Assembly (NCBI GenBank): GCA_023079485.1
Contig: CM041115.1
Span: 22,684,863 to 22,748,862 of the forward strand
DNA from: Archilochus colubris
Lineage: Eukaryota; Chordata; Aves; Apodiformes; Trochilidae
Length of the DNA stretch: 64,000 nt
Direction of reading: 5' to 3'
Both the position numbers and the translations under genes were made by a program. Shown one piece after another: positions 44,497 through 59,346 of the stretch. The notes below the pieces were generated by a model. The model worked only from the letters and a program-made list of their open reading frames with translations. It was not told where the DNA came from and ran no database searches. Position 1 is the first letter of the stretch. Each line of letters begins with the position of its first letter.

Positions 44497-47400
44497 CTGC
44501 AAGATACACAATAATTACCTCTCCAGGCAAGTTTAACAAGGACCAATACAGCTGCAGCACTTAAGAGAGGTTTCACACTTCTGTGGGAGAATAAACACAC
44601 ATTAAGATGTAGTGGTTTATCTACAAAATTATATGTATTAAGTAAAAGTATTTCTAACTATGCAAAATACAGTTCCTAAAGTTCTCTTGCTTTTTCAGTA
44701 ACAAACTCCGCACTTTTCTAAACCTTTGTAAAATAACTAGTGTTTATATTAACATTTATTACTTCCCTATACAGTGCTGGCACAAAGTTCTCCTCTTCAA
44801 ACACTTCGGTACAAACTGATGAAAAGGGAAAATGACATCTTCAAGTTTTTCTCACAAACTGTATTATTCCAAGAAATGCAATATTACTTAGTTTGCAAAC
44901 TCTGATCTCTTAGAGCACAGCAACACCTGTAGCAAACCACATACTAATGATGTCGGCATTTACTTACTACATTTACACTTAACAGATTATATGTAAATTG
45001 TAGAATAGAATATTGACAGCAACAGTGAAAGGAACTACCCACACCATCTTCCTGACTGGCTACCTTCTGTGATTTGCTTCTTCATTAAAACTGACTTTCC
45101 ACCTGCAGATGGCTTATTGTTTTAAGGTCATCTACTGGGGACCAGGCAGAAAAAACTTCACAGTATCAGGAAGCAAAAATCACAGTGTACACAAACACAC
45201 ACAGCACAATCATCTCTCAAGCTTCAACAGAGATATCAGAAAAAAATGTTACAAGGACAATCAAAGGGACTCCTTTAAATAGCATGTTTTAGATCTCACG
45301 CATTTAGAAGTCAACACTCTGGAAGTTAGGCATGTAGCTGGTAGTACTTACTGTTTTAAAATAGCACTATACAACAGCAAGACAACCTTGTAATGTTCAA
45401 GAAGATACTACATACAGAATAGAGATGTGCTGGACTTGGAAAATGTTTTGAATTTTGTTGTTTCTGTATACTTTCCTCATGGGGCTTATGACACTTCCAA
45501 ATTCCCCCTCTACTCTGAGAAAGCAGCCACAGATTATTGCAAAAATTGAATAGATATATTAAATAATATTCTGAAGTATCCGTAGTGGAAAAATGCTGCT
45601 TATGGAAACTCATATTTAGCCTCATTACTAGGTAATGAAAGCTAATTAGCATAATAAGGAGAAACATTGTATGCATGTACTTGCCAGTAACATACATGAA
45701 CAGCATTGTTTCAACTGTAAAAAGACAGCTGGATGTAATCTGGGGACTCTGTGAGTACTGGTGAACTAATGTCAGCTTCTGACCAAGTAACATCTTTCAG
45801 ACACCTAAAAGTTCCGCTCACAAACCAAAACTTAGTTCTGATTGTGAACAGCAATATCTTTGCAACATGATGGTTAGAAGTAGGACCTGTGCTCAAAAAA
45901 CAGCACAAGATAAAGTTAAATATGAGATGATTTGAATGGTTTTGTGTCTGAAAAGCTCGGACAAGTCTCTTAACTCCTGTCCCGTTTATTTTCTTGTGAA
46001 TTAAATTGCCAGGAAGCAGCAATCTGAAAGAAATACCCAGACAGATTGAACAGACTAGTGCAATACCCAGTCAGGCACCACCCCCACACAATGTTGTTAT
46101 CAGGACAGAGTTTTGCCTAGTATGAATCTGCACTTAACCAAAGATGCAGAATATACCATGAAGCTTCAGAAACTCAATTCCATGCATCTACGAGTGCAAA
46201 GTTCTTTATTGCTATGGCATTTCTGTTTACATTGTCATTAATTTATGGGACTGCTTGCATACTTTACCCTTCCTCACTCTCTATGCAGCCTCTCTTTCTT
46301 TACCCCGTAACTGGTGCCATACCCCTTCTGGTGATGGCATGCCACAACTTCCCTGCTTCAAGTCCCCCAAGGCTCACAGCACCAGCTTTCTGTACAACAG
46401 CAGCCACAGCAAGCAGAGGTGACAAAATCTGGTCCTCCTTCAAGGTACCCAAGAGCAGTGCTGAAAACTACCAGATGACCCTCTTCATACCAGCGGGTCA
46501 CCTTTTTGTAAAGAAATACTAATAAAGGTTCTACAGACTTTGCAGGCTGTTTCTTTACCCAAGGGTTTGCTGTCCTCCGGTGACAGCCAGGAAAGAACCG
46601 ATTTCACACACTCTGATGGGAGCCAATGTCAGCCTGACATTCCTGAATGGACTCTGGGTCTTGATTTCCTTTTACAGCCAGCTTATGTCCAAGAAAGCTA
46701 CTTTGCTCATGTTGCTTTGCCAGCCTCCGCTCTTCTGGGCAAACCAGTTGACCCAGCTAAGCAGTAGGTGTAACAAGACCAGCCCACTTCCCATAAAAGC
46801 TACCAAAACCACATTTCATCTTCAGCTGTACAGCCTCCAATGAAACAAAACCATAACTGTAAAAGACCTCAAGCTGCAGACAGCATAATCCAGCTCTGAT
46901 ATGCAGAGACACATCTTTCAGCACTGCATTTAAGAGCAGAATTGCCTGAGGAGACCTGTACAGTCCTACAAATGTCAGCATGACAACAGCACAAGCCCCA
47001 TGCTTAGCAGACAGTGCAGACATGCTCCCCCCCCAAGCCTGAGCAATTTCACAGCTCGTAGCACACTTTCAGCCTGGCACATCTCAAACTCCAGTTTGGA
47101 GGTAAACAGGCTTATCTGTTCATGCTTCGGCAATAAATCTTGAAATCATGGCAGAGAAACAAATGTTTTCTTTACAAGACTTGCATGAGTAATCAACTTC
47201 ATGATAATTCTAATACTGTTTGCCATTTTGGATTGTTTCCTCCATCTACCAGCTGATAAATAAAATAAATTTCCTGTGTAAGTCGCTTTGTGTCTTCATT
47301 TCACATCACAAATGCCTGTGCTCCCACCAGGTGAACTTCTCAAAATAGGAAAGTTTTAGCAGAGGGTCCCTTCAGGTTCACAGCTTCAAACTTCCAAGCA

Positions 47401-50400
47401 GTTGGGAGATGATAATTTTTGGTGTGTAAAGTGGAACTTGTCCATTGCCAGAATTTTTTATTCTGCACAGACCAAATTGTGCTTTTCAGAATTCACCTCA
47501 GCTAAGAACTGCAGCACCACACTTAGCTACATTACAGAACCACAGTACACAGCAAGTCAGAAATGGGCTTCCTCACTGCAAACTTTCCACTGTTTCACAC
47601 TTGGAAGAGAATTTGGACCTCTTCTTAAGATCTTTATTTCCTAGGAATTGGAGTAAGCATAGAGACACTAGATGAGACAGCAGCATGAATCCCTTTGCAG
47701 CCAATCCTCACATACTCCTTTGTAACAAATAAGCAGTTACCTAACAAATACTATGTTACCAGGAACTGCAGGTACAATCAAAGAAATCTAATTAATCTCA
47801 AAAAATCTTTACTGCCTTAGCATTTTAAAACAGAACTCAGCATGCTGTATGCCTAAAGAATTCAACCATGCTATGTAAAGTTATATTTTAAATTAAAGAA
47901 AATTAAGAATTAATTTAAGAAAAATTAGCTGAGTAGCACATATTCACCAGCCTTGTGTAGGAACCTCACGGTAGCTCTGATACTACTCTTAGCCTCATTA
48001 AAACTAGTATGTAAGGAAAAACTTAATCCATGGTATCTCCATGCTACACTAAACCACAGAAACAAGCTAACAAGAGATAAGCAGTGTCACCTTCTCAAGC
48101 ATTTGTTTCTTTATGACTTCTTATGCAGCCCATAGGCTTCAGCTACCCTCTCACCTTCAAACAATATATTACGGGCTCAAAAATAGCCCTAACATCAAGT
48201 TGTCCAAGAGCACAGGCAAGAATTATTGAACACGACTCCAGCTAAGCAAACACTGAACAGGTAGGCAAAAAATAACTAGAAGGCTTTTAGCTAACAAAAT
48301 CAGCAAGAATTCACTATTTAGCTATCTTGCAGGAGCTCTTCAAAAGCAATATATAGTCACTGTAGCCCTGACATTCCCAATGACATTTGGCCTAGCCCAG
48401 ACAGCCAGCAGGATGAGGATGAATGAGGAAGTACACAATCCTTCTGGTGGGCAAAAATGCACACACAGCTAAGAGAACAACACCTTGGGTGATAGGGAGC
48501 AGGTGTCTGAATGCGAGAGAACACAAATTCCAAGGAGACGTAAGAAGATAATGGGCTGGGACCATCTGTCATGCAGAGGGATGAATGAGAAGGTCTAGAC
48601 AGAGATGAAGTTCTCTGGGTTAAAAGAAAAGGGAGAAGACCACAAATGAAACAGAGATAGACAAGATGCAGATGTGGTGGCAGAGGGAAAACTCTTCAGA
48701 AGCTGGAATGGAGAGTAGAAAAATTCCCTGTATAACAACACAAAGATGACCCACTGCAAATCTACTGCTTCTGACTGCTGCAGGCAGCTTGTGATTCCCT
48801 GCAGGTAGCAGACAGCCTATCTCTACATCACACTTAATATGGACTATGCTGCTGTGCGGTGAGGCTCACCTGTTAGGAGATGAAGGCTGCACATATGCTC
48901 AACATCACTGCCATCATAGGGACATGAAAAAAAAAAAAGGCTACTGAACCAAGTCAGACATCAATGACATAGCAGAAACCCAAAGCAGAAGCCTTTACAC
49001 ACATAGACCAGATTTGTATTCAGCACCTGCAAAACAGCCATCTTGGCACTGGAAGCCTAGTGATACACATCTCTGTTAATTAGCCATTCTTACACACAAC
49101 AGGTGTCCCAAATCATAGCCAGGATCTCACAGCCAGAAAATCTCTCAGCACAAGCCTTGCAAGCATTTTAATTGGTCTGGCAAAGGGGTTAACTAAGCTC
49201 AGGCATGTCTGAATCAAAGTGGGCTGCCACAAGGGAGAGTTCAGCAGCAGAACTGTCTGTCCTAGTACAAGCCACTCAAGCAGGTTAGACTTTGGTATTC
49301 ATGCTCCTCAGGGACAGAGACTACTTCACCTTCACACTATCCAGCAGAACTAGATGCTGGTTTAGATCCAGGCTTGAAAAGAACTATCAGCATATGCTTA
49401 ATGGGAAAGTGACTAAGCCTGGAACTCCATGTTAAGAGCTCACATGCCAGAGGCAAATCATGCTGCTAGGAAGCAGAAATCAGTTTTCTCCAGCCTCTTT
49501 TGTTCTGTGGATCAAGATGAAAGAGGATGTTGAGCAAGAAGCTTCTTTTTACGCAGCTGCTTCAGGTTCATCCACATGTCTCTTGTTCTCACATTTCACA
49601 GAATGGATACTGCAGACATATGGTTGGCTTGGAAACAAATCCAAATCAACCACAACCCAAAGATGTAAGAACAACAGAAGCAGAGAGGAAAAATCACTGT
49701 CACAACAGATCACCACTGCTCTACTCCACTGTGCTAGAAGAGAAACAGATTTCTGTCACCCACATCGACTTATCAGCTAGGGAATCATCCCAATACCCAG
49801 TAACGGTATTGTCACAGCTGGCTGTTTACAGAACAGTAGCCATGTTTACTTGTGGAGAGGAAGTTACTTCTCATTTCTATAGTATGGCAATAGAAGTGAA
49901 ACAGAATTGTAAAATCATAAAATAATTCAGGTGGGAAGGCACTGGAATGTGTTTAGTCCAACCTGCATGAAGCATGTGTTTCCAATGCTTGACTGTCCTT
50001 GCAGATAAAAAAAAAACCTGTATTGAGTCAGAATCTCTCCTGATTCAACTTACATCTCATCTTCCCATCTATCACCTGCTCATTCATGAAGAACCTGGCT
50101 CCATCTTCTTGAAGATCTTATAGGCATTGGAAAGTTGCTCTTACACCTCCAAAGCTTTCTCTTTTCCAGACTAAACAAACTGAGTTCTCTCAGTGTCTCC
50201 TCACTTATCACATGCTGCAGTTTTTTGACATTTTGAGAGCTCTCTGCTGACTTCAATACATACCAGCATCTTTCTCTGCATCAGAAAACTGGACACAGCA
50301 TTACACATGTTGTCTAAGAAATGTGAAGAGGAGCAATCACTTTGCTTAGTCTACTGGCTATGCTCTGGTTCACACAGGCAAGAATGATGCTAGCCTTCAT

Positions 50401-51957
50401 CACTTCCAGGGTGCACTGCTAGCCACATTTAGTCCACTTTCTCCACAAGTCCCTTCCAGCAAAGCTGCTACCCAGCAAGCTAGCTAGTCCTCAGCCCATA
50501 CCACTGGAGGGGTTAGTCTGTTCCAGATGCAGGTCTTTGAGTTTGTCCTCGTTGGATTTTGTAAGCATGTTGTCAACCCATTTCCTCCAGTCTGTCCAGG
50601 TCCCTCTTGAATAGCAGCTCTGCACACATAAACCCTTCCCTGATTTGACATAATTCTAGACTTCATGAGGTGTATTTCCTCTCCTCCTACTCTACGCTAC
50701 TGATAAAGATGCTGAACAGGAAGGGTTTCAGAATAGATCCCCTGAGGAATTACTCTTGTAATCAGACTCCAGGAAGAGTATGAATCACTAAGCCCCACCC
50801 TTGGAGGACAATCACCCTGACAGGGTCTACCCACCTACAACATTTCAGCCCAGGTAACACAGGCCAATGCCACAGCACAGTGTGCTGAAGGCCAGAGTCA
50901 ACACAGATGACAGCTCCTGCTCTCCTTCCACTAACAGATCTAGCAGTTTCAATGCAGAAAGCAATCAGGTTGGTCAAACATGATTTACCCAGGGTAATTG
51001 TACACTGACTGCTAATTACTGCTCTCAGGTTTCTTTCATGCTTCTGCCCAGAGCCACATGTCTTCCCTCCTCATACTCACAGTCACTACATATAACTCTC
51101 CTTTCCCAGCTTTCTGCCCAATTGACTCCTAAAAAGGAAGGGGAACACACTCTTAGACACAGCTTTTCACTAGAACATGATATTGATAGGAAAATCATGG
51201 AGCATGTATTACTCTAGCACTCTGTAAAAGCAGTCTGGAACATGGTGAGATGAACTAATAGAGCTGGGCACACAGACAGTCAATGAAAGAAAACACCCTG
51301 GGCTCTAGAATCACATCCTTACTGAACAACATCCCCTCAGACACTTCTGGAAAGCAACAGAATGGAAAAATGAGAGCAATGTAATCAGCACTAAGCACAG
51401 ACATTCACTGAAAAAGAAATCACTTTGTGTCAGATTTCTTTGCCTGACAAGTCCTGATGTGGGAGAACTTCAGCAGTTCAAAAGGATTAATCCAAAAACA
51501 AGATCTTCATAGCCATAGGAATGCTTGCAAATATGATAAAAATACTCAAAATACCAAGAAACTCATCACTAAGCAGAAGCACTTTGCTGTACAACATATG
51601 TACAGTAATTTTTTTGTCCATACTTTTAAGAACTGCACCACAATTTAAGGACTTTGCAAAGTAACTCCCCTCAACAGTGACCACTATTAAGTCACTATTC
51701 AATAAAATGGGGGTAAGGATACACAGTGTGAGAAATGTAAGTTTTACTAACATGACCCAAATGCTGGGATGGTTGACGAAAAGTCAGTTGAAGCACCAAA
51801 CAAAAAATGCAATGTTCCATATTTTTGCGGCAGGCAAATATTTTAGACTACTCACATGTGCTTTTCAGAGATTTATGTACCCTACATGTACCAAAAGAGC
51901 AGAAACACTGTATATGTGCTATTAGAGAATTTCCTGGTAGGGATCTAAGAATCCTAC
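44497..51957 (-). other. SHB: SHB intron
   Basis: 7.5 kb from donor GTAGGA (51957) to acceptor (44497). It contains an old CR1 at 49915-50995. No gene was recognised. Confidence 0.85.
49915..50995 (-). mobile_element. Old CR1 LINE fragment, minus strand
   Basis: The plus strand begins AAATCATAAAATAATTCAGG, the reverse complement of a CR1 3' end. It goes on through degraded versions of the CR1 blocks (for example CCAGTCTGTCCAGGTCCCTCT at about 50588 and CCCTGAGGAATTACTC at about 50739). It is strongly diverged. It has the same orientation as SHB. Confidence 0.82.
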
Positions 51958-52173
51958 CTGCTAGAGCTGGGATGGTGACTTTGTTCCACTCCCATGGCTG
52001 ATCATACTCATCTGCAGGCCTGTCGTCATCCTGTGGCAATTTGCTTTCTCGTAACTGGTGACTCATCACACTTTCCGAATCGGATTCCACACCGCTGCCT
52101 TCGGGTTCATAGGGCGTGTCATAGAGCTGCATGTTTTTCTGATGGGACTTCATGCATTCCTGCTTCTGAAACT
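51958..52173 (-). CDS. SHB: SHB coding exon (tyrosine-motif region)
   Basis: 216 bp. Acceptor TTGCCAACAG at 52183-52174, donor G|GTAGGA at 51957. It reads (E)FQKQECMKSHQKN, then MQLYDTPYEPEG, a Ser/Glu/Asp-rich stretch, LRESKLPQDDDRPADEYD, then QPWEWNKVTIPALA. The YDTP and DEYDQP tyrosines are the kind of sites that, once phosphorylated, recruit SH2 or PTB partners. It enters in phase 1 and leaves in phase 1, matching the next exon (GCC for Ala across the junction). The N-terminal part of the protein lies on exons beyond the window. Confidence 0.94.
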
Positions 52174-52849
52174 CTGTTGGCAAGAAAGAAGATGGCATCA
52201 GCATCACTACTAATGATGCTCTATTCTCACAGTCAATAATTTTAGTACATTCAACTTCCATCCATTCCTTAACAGCACATTAAGTAATGTGCTAAGGATT
52301 ATACAGATGGCAAGGCTGTACAGGACTTTCAAATTTTATCTCTACATTTGGTAACTGGCTGGAAGCAGAAGTTTGCTCCAACTAAAAACCACAGCACAGC
52401 GTCTCAAGCCTTAACCAACATTCCTGAGCTTTCACAGAGCCAAATTTCAGAAAGCACATGATCCCTGTCAGCCTGTGTAAAGCATCCCTACAAACAGCTG
52501 TAATATAAATTCCTAGGAATGCAGAAATTTTGGTATGCAGCTAACTCTTCAAGAGGAGATCATTCAGAAGTACAATGCAATGATACAAAGATCACAAAAA
52601 ATAAATCCCACAAAATAATTATATATGCTGATGTAAAAGTTCTCTGCAGAATACCAGCAGAAAATTATCTAGGACTAGAGCAAGAACACTAAAAAAAGCA
52701 CTGGCAACTAGAGCTTAGCACACATTAGATTAAGAACCATGTTTTTCTCTAAATTAAACTGGACTTATCAAAAAGTAAACATGTTGAAACTTCACAGAAA
52801 GGAACAGTGTCTCCTGAATACAGGAAAGCAAAAACCAGGCTTTGTTAGG

Positions 52850-53400
52850 AGGAGTACAGTTAGGAAATCAAGGGGAAAGCTGTCTTGTTTTCATGCCTAG
52901 CCCCAGGTATGCTAGAGCCACCAACAAGAGGGTCCTGTTGTGTCCAGTCTGAACACTTCCTACAAGGAGTGCATGAGGAGTGAGCTAGTTCATAAAGCTA
53001 GAAAGGAGCCAATGCAGATGTACCAAGACAACATGGTCCAGAGGCCTATAGTAAGGAGAGATGGCTTTGGTTAGTATGAGGAAAAGATCACACACAAAAA
53101 CCTGATGGAAGAGAGTGAAGATGTAGTCAGACTTTTTTTTGCAGAGCCGAGTGATCAGACAGGAAGAAACAGGCACACATCAAAATACATCAAATTCCAT
53201 CTGAAAACAAGAGAGCACCTATTTACTGTGATAATGGTCAAATACTGAAATAGCTTGCCTGGAGAGGCTGTAGAGTCTACATCTGCAGAGACATTCAAAA
53301 CCTAACTGGACACAGTAGTGTGCAACCTTTTTCTGAACTAATATTAAGACCCAACTCAGTCTCAGCTGTGATTATCCTGGCCTCTGAAAGAACAAACCAA
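52850..53400 (+). mobile_element. Old CR1 3' fragment
   Basis: It keeps the CR1 3' UTR pattern: CACCTATTTACTGTGATAAT, GAAATAGCTTGCCTGGAGAG, CTGTAGAGTCTACATCTGC and GAGACATTCAAAACCTAACT, then GGACACAGTAGTGTGCAACC. Upstream, a GCCAATGCAGATGTACCAAG-like region fits a more decayed part. Boundaries are approximate. Confidence 0.75.
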
Positions 53401-56400
53401 GAATTTCATCAATGTAGTGAACTAAAATGTTACTTAGAAAAAATAAAAAAGACTATGGAAGGGAGATGACTTTTCAACCTACAAATGAAGTAAAGATTCA
53501 GAGCAGTTCTCTCCATTACTGTAAAAAAAGGCTACTGACATCTTCTAGATCGTTCCACCTGCAAGGATGGATGCAAGGATTGAAGCAACTTCATCTGGAA
53601 TAACAGATCTTTCTGGTATCAAGTTTTCAAGGCACAGAAACTAAACTTTTAATATCAGAAAAGTCTGGATGCCAGAGCAAGGAATCAAAGAGCAACCCCT
53701 TTCTAGAGTCTACTATTTGCATCTTGTCCTCCTATATAAAACAAATGCCTCACAGAGAGAGGACTATTTTAGCAGTGAGGGAACCCATCTTCAATTAGGG
53801 CAGTCAGAGCAGAGTTATGAGCATCACAACTTTTGAAATTAGTCAAACATTAAATTGATTCAAACATTTTATGTTCAGAAGCCCCAGCAGGGGCTGCAAA
53901 GTGTTTGGAGGATTTGCTCTAGCACACTGGCTTTCTATAAATAAGACTGAGTGCACTACAAAAGCACCATACTGAAAAAAGAAAGAAAAAAACAGGTAGG
54001 ACAACATATTCCTTGCATTCTCACCTGCCACTGAAAACAGTCTCAGGCTCACATTGAGATACCAAGTGATCTCTCCAAACATTCTCCTGACAGACAGCCT
54101 GGCTGTAGTAGATGAAGGCCACATCACAGACATGTATGAACACAGAAAGCTAAGTCTCATTTGGAGTTCTTGATATCTAAGAGGAAACAGGTCTTGCTGA
54201 ACTGGCCCAACCTCTGCTCTCCAAATGCTCTCCTCTTGAGGCTTCCAGTGGAGCTCCACTGAAGCAGCATGTAAGAACATTTAAGGGCAGTGAGATGTTT
54301 GCACCAGGTGTACGGGTAGGCTACACATCAATCATTAACTTGCCAGCGGCACAAGACAGATGCTAATGCAAAGAACACCCTGATACAAGAACTCAATGAA
54401 TCCATTCCCTTTGCCTCTCCATACACATTTCAGAAAAACTTAGCCAACTCCTTACTCATTCTAAGCCATGAATGTTTCTTTTAATGCTTATCTGGGCAAG
54501 AAAATGCAGAAACATTTTAGAACTCATGATGCAGAATTCTTATTGTGTTAGTGCAAAGCTTATTCATCACAGAAGCCAAGTTTCAACTCTGCCCAAACTT
54601 CACCTCAGACCACCAGGCGTCAAACTGCTTTCTCACAATCTGATCTAGGTCCAGTTGGGTACCACCAGATGCTGGGACACAAGGAAACACCAATAACATT
54701 CCAGTAGCAGGGAGGGTTATTTTGCTTTGAGACTGCAGGAACTTCCTACCAGTGGTCCTGATTCTGTATTTTACTGGAGGAAAAGCTGGATATGTGAAGA
54801 TCCTCCCCTCATTTTTTGTTCTTAGCAGAAGCCAAGTGTCTCAGAAGTAAGTCACTTTCCAGGAATGAATAACTGACATATTTCCCCCTGCTTTGGTGTG
54901 AGAGCTTGACATAACCTCTTGATGTGAAAAGCAGTATCCTGAAACAGACATCATGACAGAAATCTGAAGTCCAAGTATGACTCATTACCCCAGGAAGAAC
55001 CATACAAAGCAGCTTTACATTCCAACAATCCTGATAAAGACTATTAAGCCAGTCAAAGCAAGGGCAGGAGGGAAGAAGTTCCTTTATGGTAAGTACCGAT
55101 AAACATTAACATCTTCCACAGAAAATATGTACTGCAATAAAACAAACAAGCAAGCATAGCAGGCCCAAGAAGACAGGAAGTATCCCCTTCAGTTTGGGAG
55201 TGGGGAAGGGCAGAGAAGAGGGGGGTGCGTACTGGTGAAGTCAGGAAGGCTGATAAATGAAAGGTGAAGAAAAGCAAAGTCCTAGTGGATTCAAAGAACA
55301 GCAGCTTCCAAAGGACATGGACCATCCTTGGAGAAATACTTCTTTTGCAGACAAAGACGAAGAAATAAAAATTTAGGTCACTTCAGACCCCTGAAGGCAG
55401 AAGTTCTTCAAAGCCTTCCCCCTCAACACCTGATTTTCTGTTCGATAATCAGTGATTAAACATCATAACTGCCATCTTAAAACTGGTCTTCAGAGGTGCT
55501 TTGATGCTGCTTAGCTACTCAATCCTTACACATTTGTAAGAAAGACGTAGAAGAGGAATAAGCATGTCCTTTTTATTTAGGGAATCAAAAATCAAAAAAC
55601 CTCCACAAGATTCCATACAATTTACTATCAATGGCCAACTCTGGAGTTGCTACATCCAGCAGCATCATACAACTACATCTCTGATTTGCTTGTAGGTTTC
55701 CTTGATCTTTCTGATCACAAGCACTGACCTTTGGAACTCAAGGATCATTGTTCCATGGGCTAAATGGAGCAATTCAAGTGGGAGTAAAGCAGAAGAGGCT
55801 TTGGCTCAACCAAGATCTGTGATTCTCATTCCATACACTGAAGCTTGTAAGCTGTATAAAGGAGGATTCTTTCCTCCTTGGGGTAAGTTTGAATGGAAGA
55901 CCTCCTGGAAACAGTGCAGCATAGGTGTTATGTACACCTGTTAGCACAATGGTTCTCATCAGCCCATGACACGAACTACTGCATTCCAGAAAATGTCCTA
56001 AGATTAGCACAAATAAAATCAGTTCCTCTTGAAAGAAATTCTAAGGTCAATGTGGTAGCTATTTCTAAAAACTAATGCTCTCCAGTGCTCAGGACAGTGA
56101 AGCTTGCAGCAAATATGAGTATTATTTCCTGCAGTTAGACCGCCCTGGCTACTGATGGCTGTTCCTGATGACTGCAACGTCCTTGCCAGCTCTCTTCAGA
56201 CACACAATCTCACTCTTCCCTGGGGATCCCCTTGAGAGGGGGAAAGAGAAGAACCCATTCATAATATAAATGCCATTCAACACTAGCACAGAAGGAAGAG
56301 ATCTTCTTGAATCTTGTCTGCTAGTGAAAGCCCTATTTTTCAAAAGCATTGAACGAGCACTGATCAAAAAGAATTTGTGTGATTATATTTATCTGTATTT

Positions 56401-59346
56401 ATACATTCAAGGTGATATTGCAAGGGATATATATACATGTGAGAAAAAGTGAGTTTATTAAAATCAAGACAAAATACACAATTAATTCCCTGACAGCTGG
56501 AAATTTAAATTCAATGAGAATTACCCAGACATGAGTTACCTTCTCTGCATGTAACTAACTTAGTACACAGGGGCAAGGGAGCAGAGAAGAAGGGGAGGTG
56601 GACAGAAACCTACCTTCAGATTTAATTGCCCTGTGATATATAGTGAGGAAGAAGTTACCCAAAGGAACAAGAGATATGTCAGACTGAGACACTAAACTCA
56701 CATAGACAGAACAACTGACATATCTAATATAACAAAGATGACATGTGCTCTTCTCCTGCTTTAGCCACCTGCTAGCATTCCCCATGAATATGAGATAGGG
56801 AGAACAACTTCTCAAAAGTCCAAGAGTAGATTTCTTCTATAGACATGGTGGCTACATGGTGAAAATCAACACAGAACTGTGAATTGCACAAAAACCTCAA
56901 CCCTCTAGCCTGTGAAAGATTGTGTCACTATGATTAAAAAACAACAAAATTGAGTGCAAGCTCCAAACATAGCCTGAAGCTTCCCTGATGACTAATGATA
57001 ATTATTTTACCTTTCTTAGTCATTTGGAAAAAACCTACATGAAAACAAAGAGCAGTCAAAGTAATATCTGATGGATGTACTAGATGCTTTTCCGTATGAC
57101 CAGGATTCCAGAGAGAACAGGCAATTTAAGTACTTTGTTTCCTCCTTTGGCAGGACTTAAAAGCCATACAGCATCTGCATACTAAACCATCTGTTTTCTT
57201 CCTATTGCATGCAAGAAACATCCACAGCAATTATTTGCCCCAGTGATCATTTGCAATTTTGTAAATGGCAAGTTGCAAGAAACAGTGATCAGCCACAGTG
57301 GTTATTTGCAATTTTGTCCACTCCCAAGGAAACTGTTGTCCTATTAGCAATTTTTCTGTTCTGTTGAGCTACTGGCACAATCTAGAAACTCTGGTCAGTC
57401 AGTACCCTAAGCACCTAATGAAGATGAATCACTACCTGTGGGATGTAAAAGCCTCAGATATGACTCCAAATTTTAGCATGGATGATTTGGTAAACTCAAT
57501 GTCCAGCACAGTCATACACATGCATACAGTAAGGATCATTAATATAGGCATGAAAGATGATACACATTTTCTGTTCAGCTCTGGAGACAAAATGGCTGAA
57601 CTCAGAATTCTAGCTCCACATGAGTAGACCAAGAAAGCTGCTCAGTTGTCACCACGTCCAGCCAAAGATTTTTGCTTTTCACAACCCAAGGCTTTGCATG
57701 CAGTAAAAGACAGATGACTCGCTGTGACAGAAAAAATTGTTAGGGAAGATGTTTTAACTCATCCTCCTAGGCCTATGACCATATTACTATGATCATCAAG
57801 TCAGGTCAGCAACTTATGGAAAAAGTGACTAGGAGCAACAAGTACCCAGCATATTTAAGACCTGAAATACTCTACCCTGAGCTGCCCAGTTGCTAGTATT
57901 CAAGACCCTTCACTTGTCTGCAGATTCATCTACACTGCCGAGGCAAATCCTGATTAAATGGCAGTTCTTAGTTGAAAGCCCACTTACGCAGTAATCTCTC
58001 AGTAATTCAGTATGGCTTTTTTCCCCTTGGTCAATACTTTCATGTAACAGTACAGAATGTGAAGTCATGTTTGAATGTATGCAAGTACAGATAAAATGCC
58101 CTGAAATGTACAGTGTATCACATCATCAGTGTATCACATCAAGAGCAGTTGCGCTCACATTAGTATCTAACCACAGCAAATAAATCTGGATAGCACTCAA
58201 CAATGTATCACGAAGAACATACTCTGCTGCTAAGGAAAGCAAACCACAGTCATGCCAACACCATGAATCAGTCCTCTTCCTCCCATCTTGCAGCAGAAGC
58301 ATCACAATTCACTAAGAGTAACAACTGATATTTTCCAAAAAAGTGGTCAGAAAATGTCATGTTATAAAAATCCACTTAAGTCATGATCTTGATGCATATA
58401 ACTGAGTAAACACTTTCTGGTAATTTTTCCAGTTACACTTTTATTTTCCAGTGTGCATCTCTAAACCACTGAATAATGCGCATGCTCACATTTTCAAAGC
58501 ACACAAAATCACACCCAAAGACATAACTCTGGAAAGTTGGATCTTCTTTGTTGTCTTCAAAGAAAGTTACATTAAGTTCCTTTAAAAGGGATTAGGAGAG
58601 GCTGTCTGTTGATGTGCTTTATATTCTACCATTATATGCCAAGTTTTCTCAGTACAGTGCATCTCACAACTAAAGGAAAGGGCAAGTGCTACTTAGCTTA
58701 ACACAGAAAATCAATGGTACATCTGAAAGACACCCCACTTGTTTCCTTTCTCTCCCCTTTCCCTTTCTGTTTCAACGGAGACAAATGCAGGTACCTTCTA
58801 GCCAACCTCTAGCCAACCTGACAGCCATTAACACTTGCTTAGGAGAGGCTCAAGAAGGCTCAGCTATGCCACTACTCTCTTCTGCCTTGCAACCCCCCCT
58901 AGCAAAGTGGTTTGACAGACCATACAAGAACTACATACATCCAAGAGCCACCAGCCCCCTCTGCTTCTTCACATAGCTGTTGAAGCTACCAACTGCACAG
59001 AAAATCAATTCAGAACCCAAAGCAAGCCCAAAGTTCCTCCAGATAAGTCCCATTCCCCACAGTTTGCTGTTCTCCACCTACAACAGACTGCATGCCTACA
59101 TCCTGCTTCATAAACCTGAGCTGTATGTGAACCCTCTCCCCCCAAGCCATCAACACATGAAGCTGAACAAGGCAGAACACGGAGCAAGCTCAGATGAAGA
59201 TTTAATATTTCCAGTCTTTTTGCACATGTTGAAATTGCTAAAAAAATTCAGCAACAGTAGCACAACACTGTCCAGCATCAAGGAAAAACACGCTGCAAGC
59301 TTCCTACATCTTTGCTTGGCTAGACATGACATGAAGAAATGCTCAA

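Noticed and set aside
53843..54280. 145-codon minus-strand ORF in the SHB intron
   Set aside because: No recognised motif and no splice signals at its edges. Likely decayed repeat or chance.
57230..57350. Two copies of a TTATTTGCAATTTTGT-like segment
   Set aside because: Short, imperfect local duplication in intron sequence, with no further structure.
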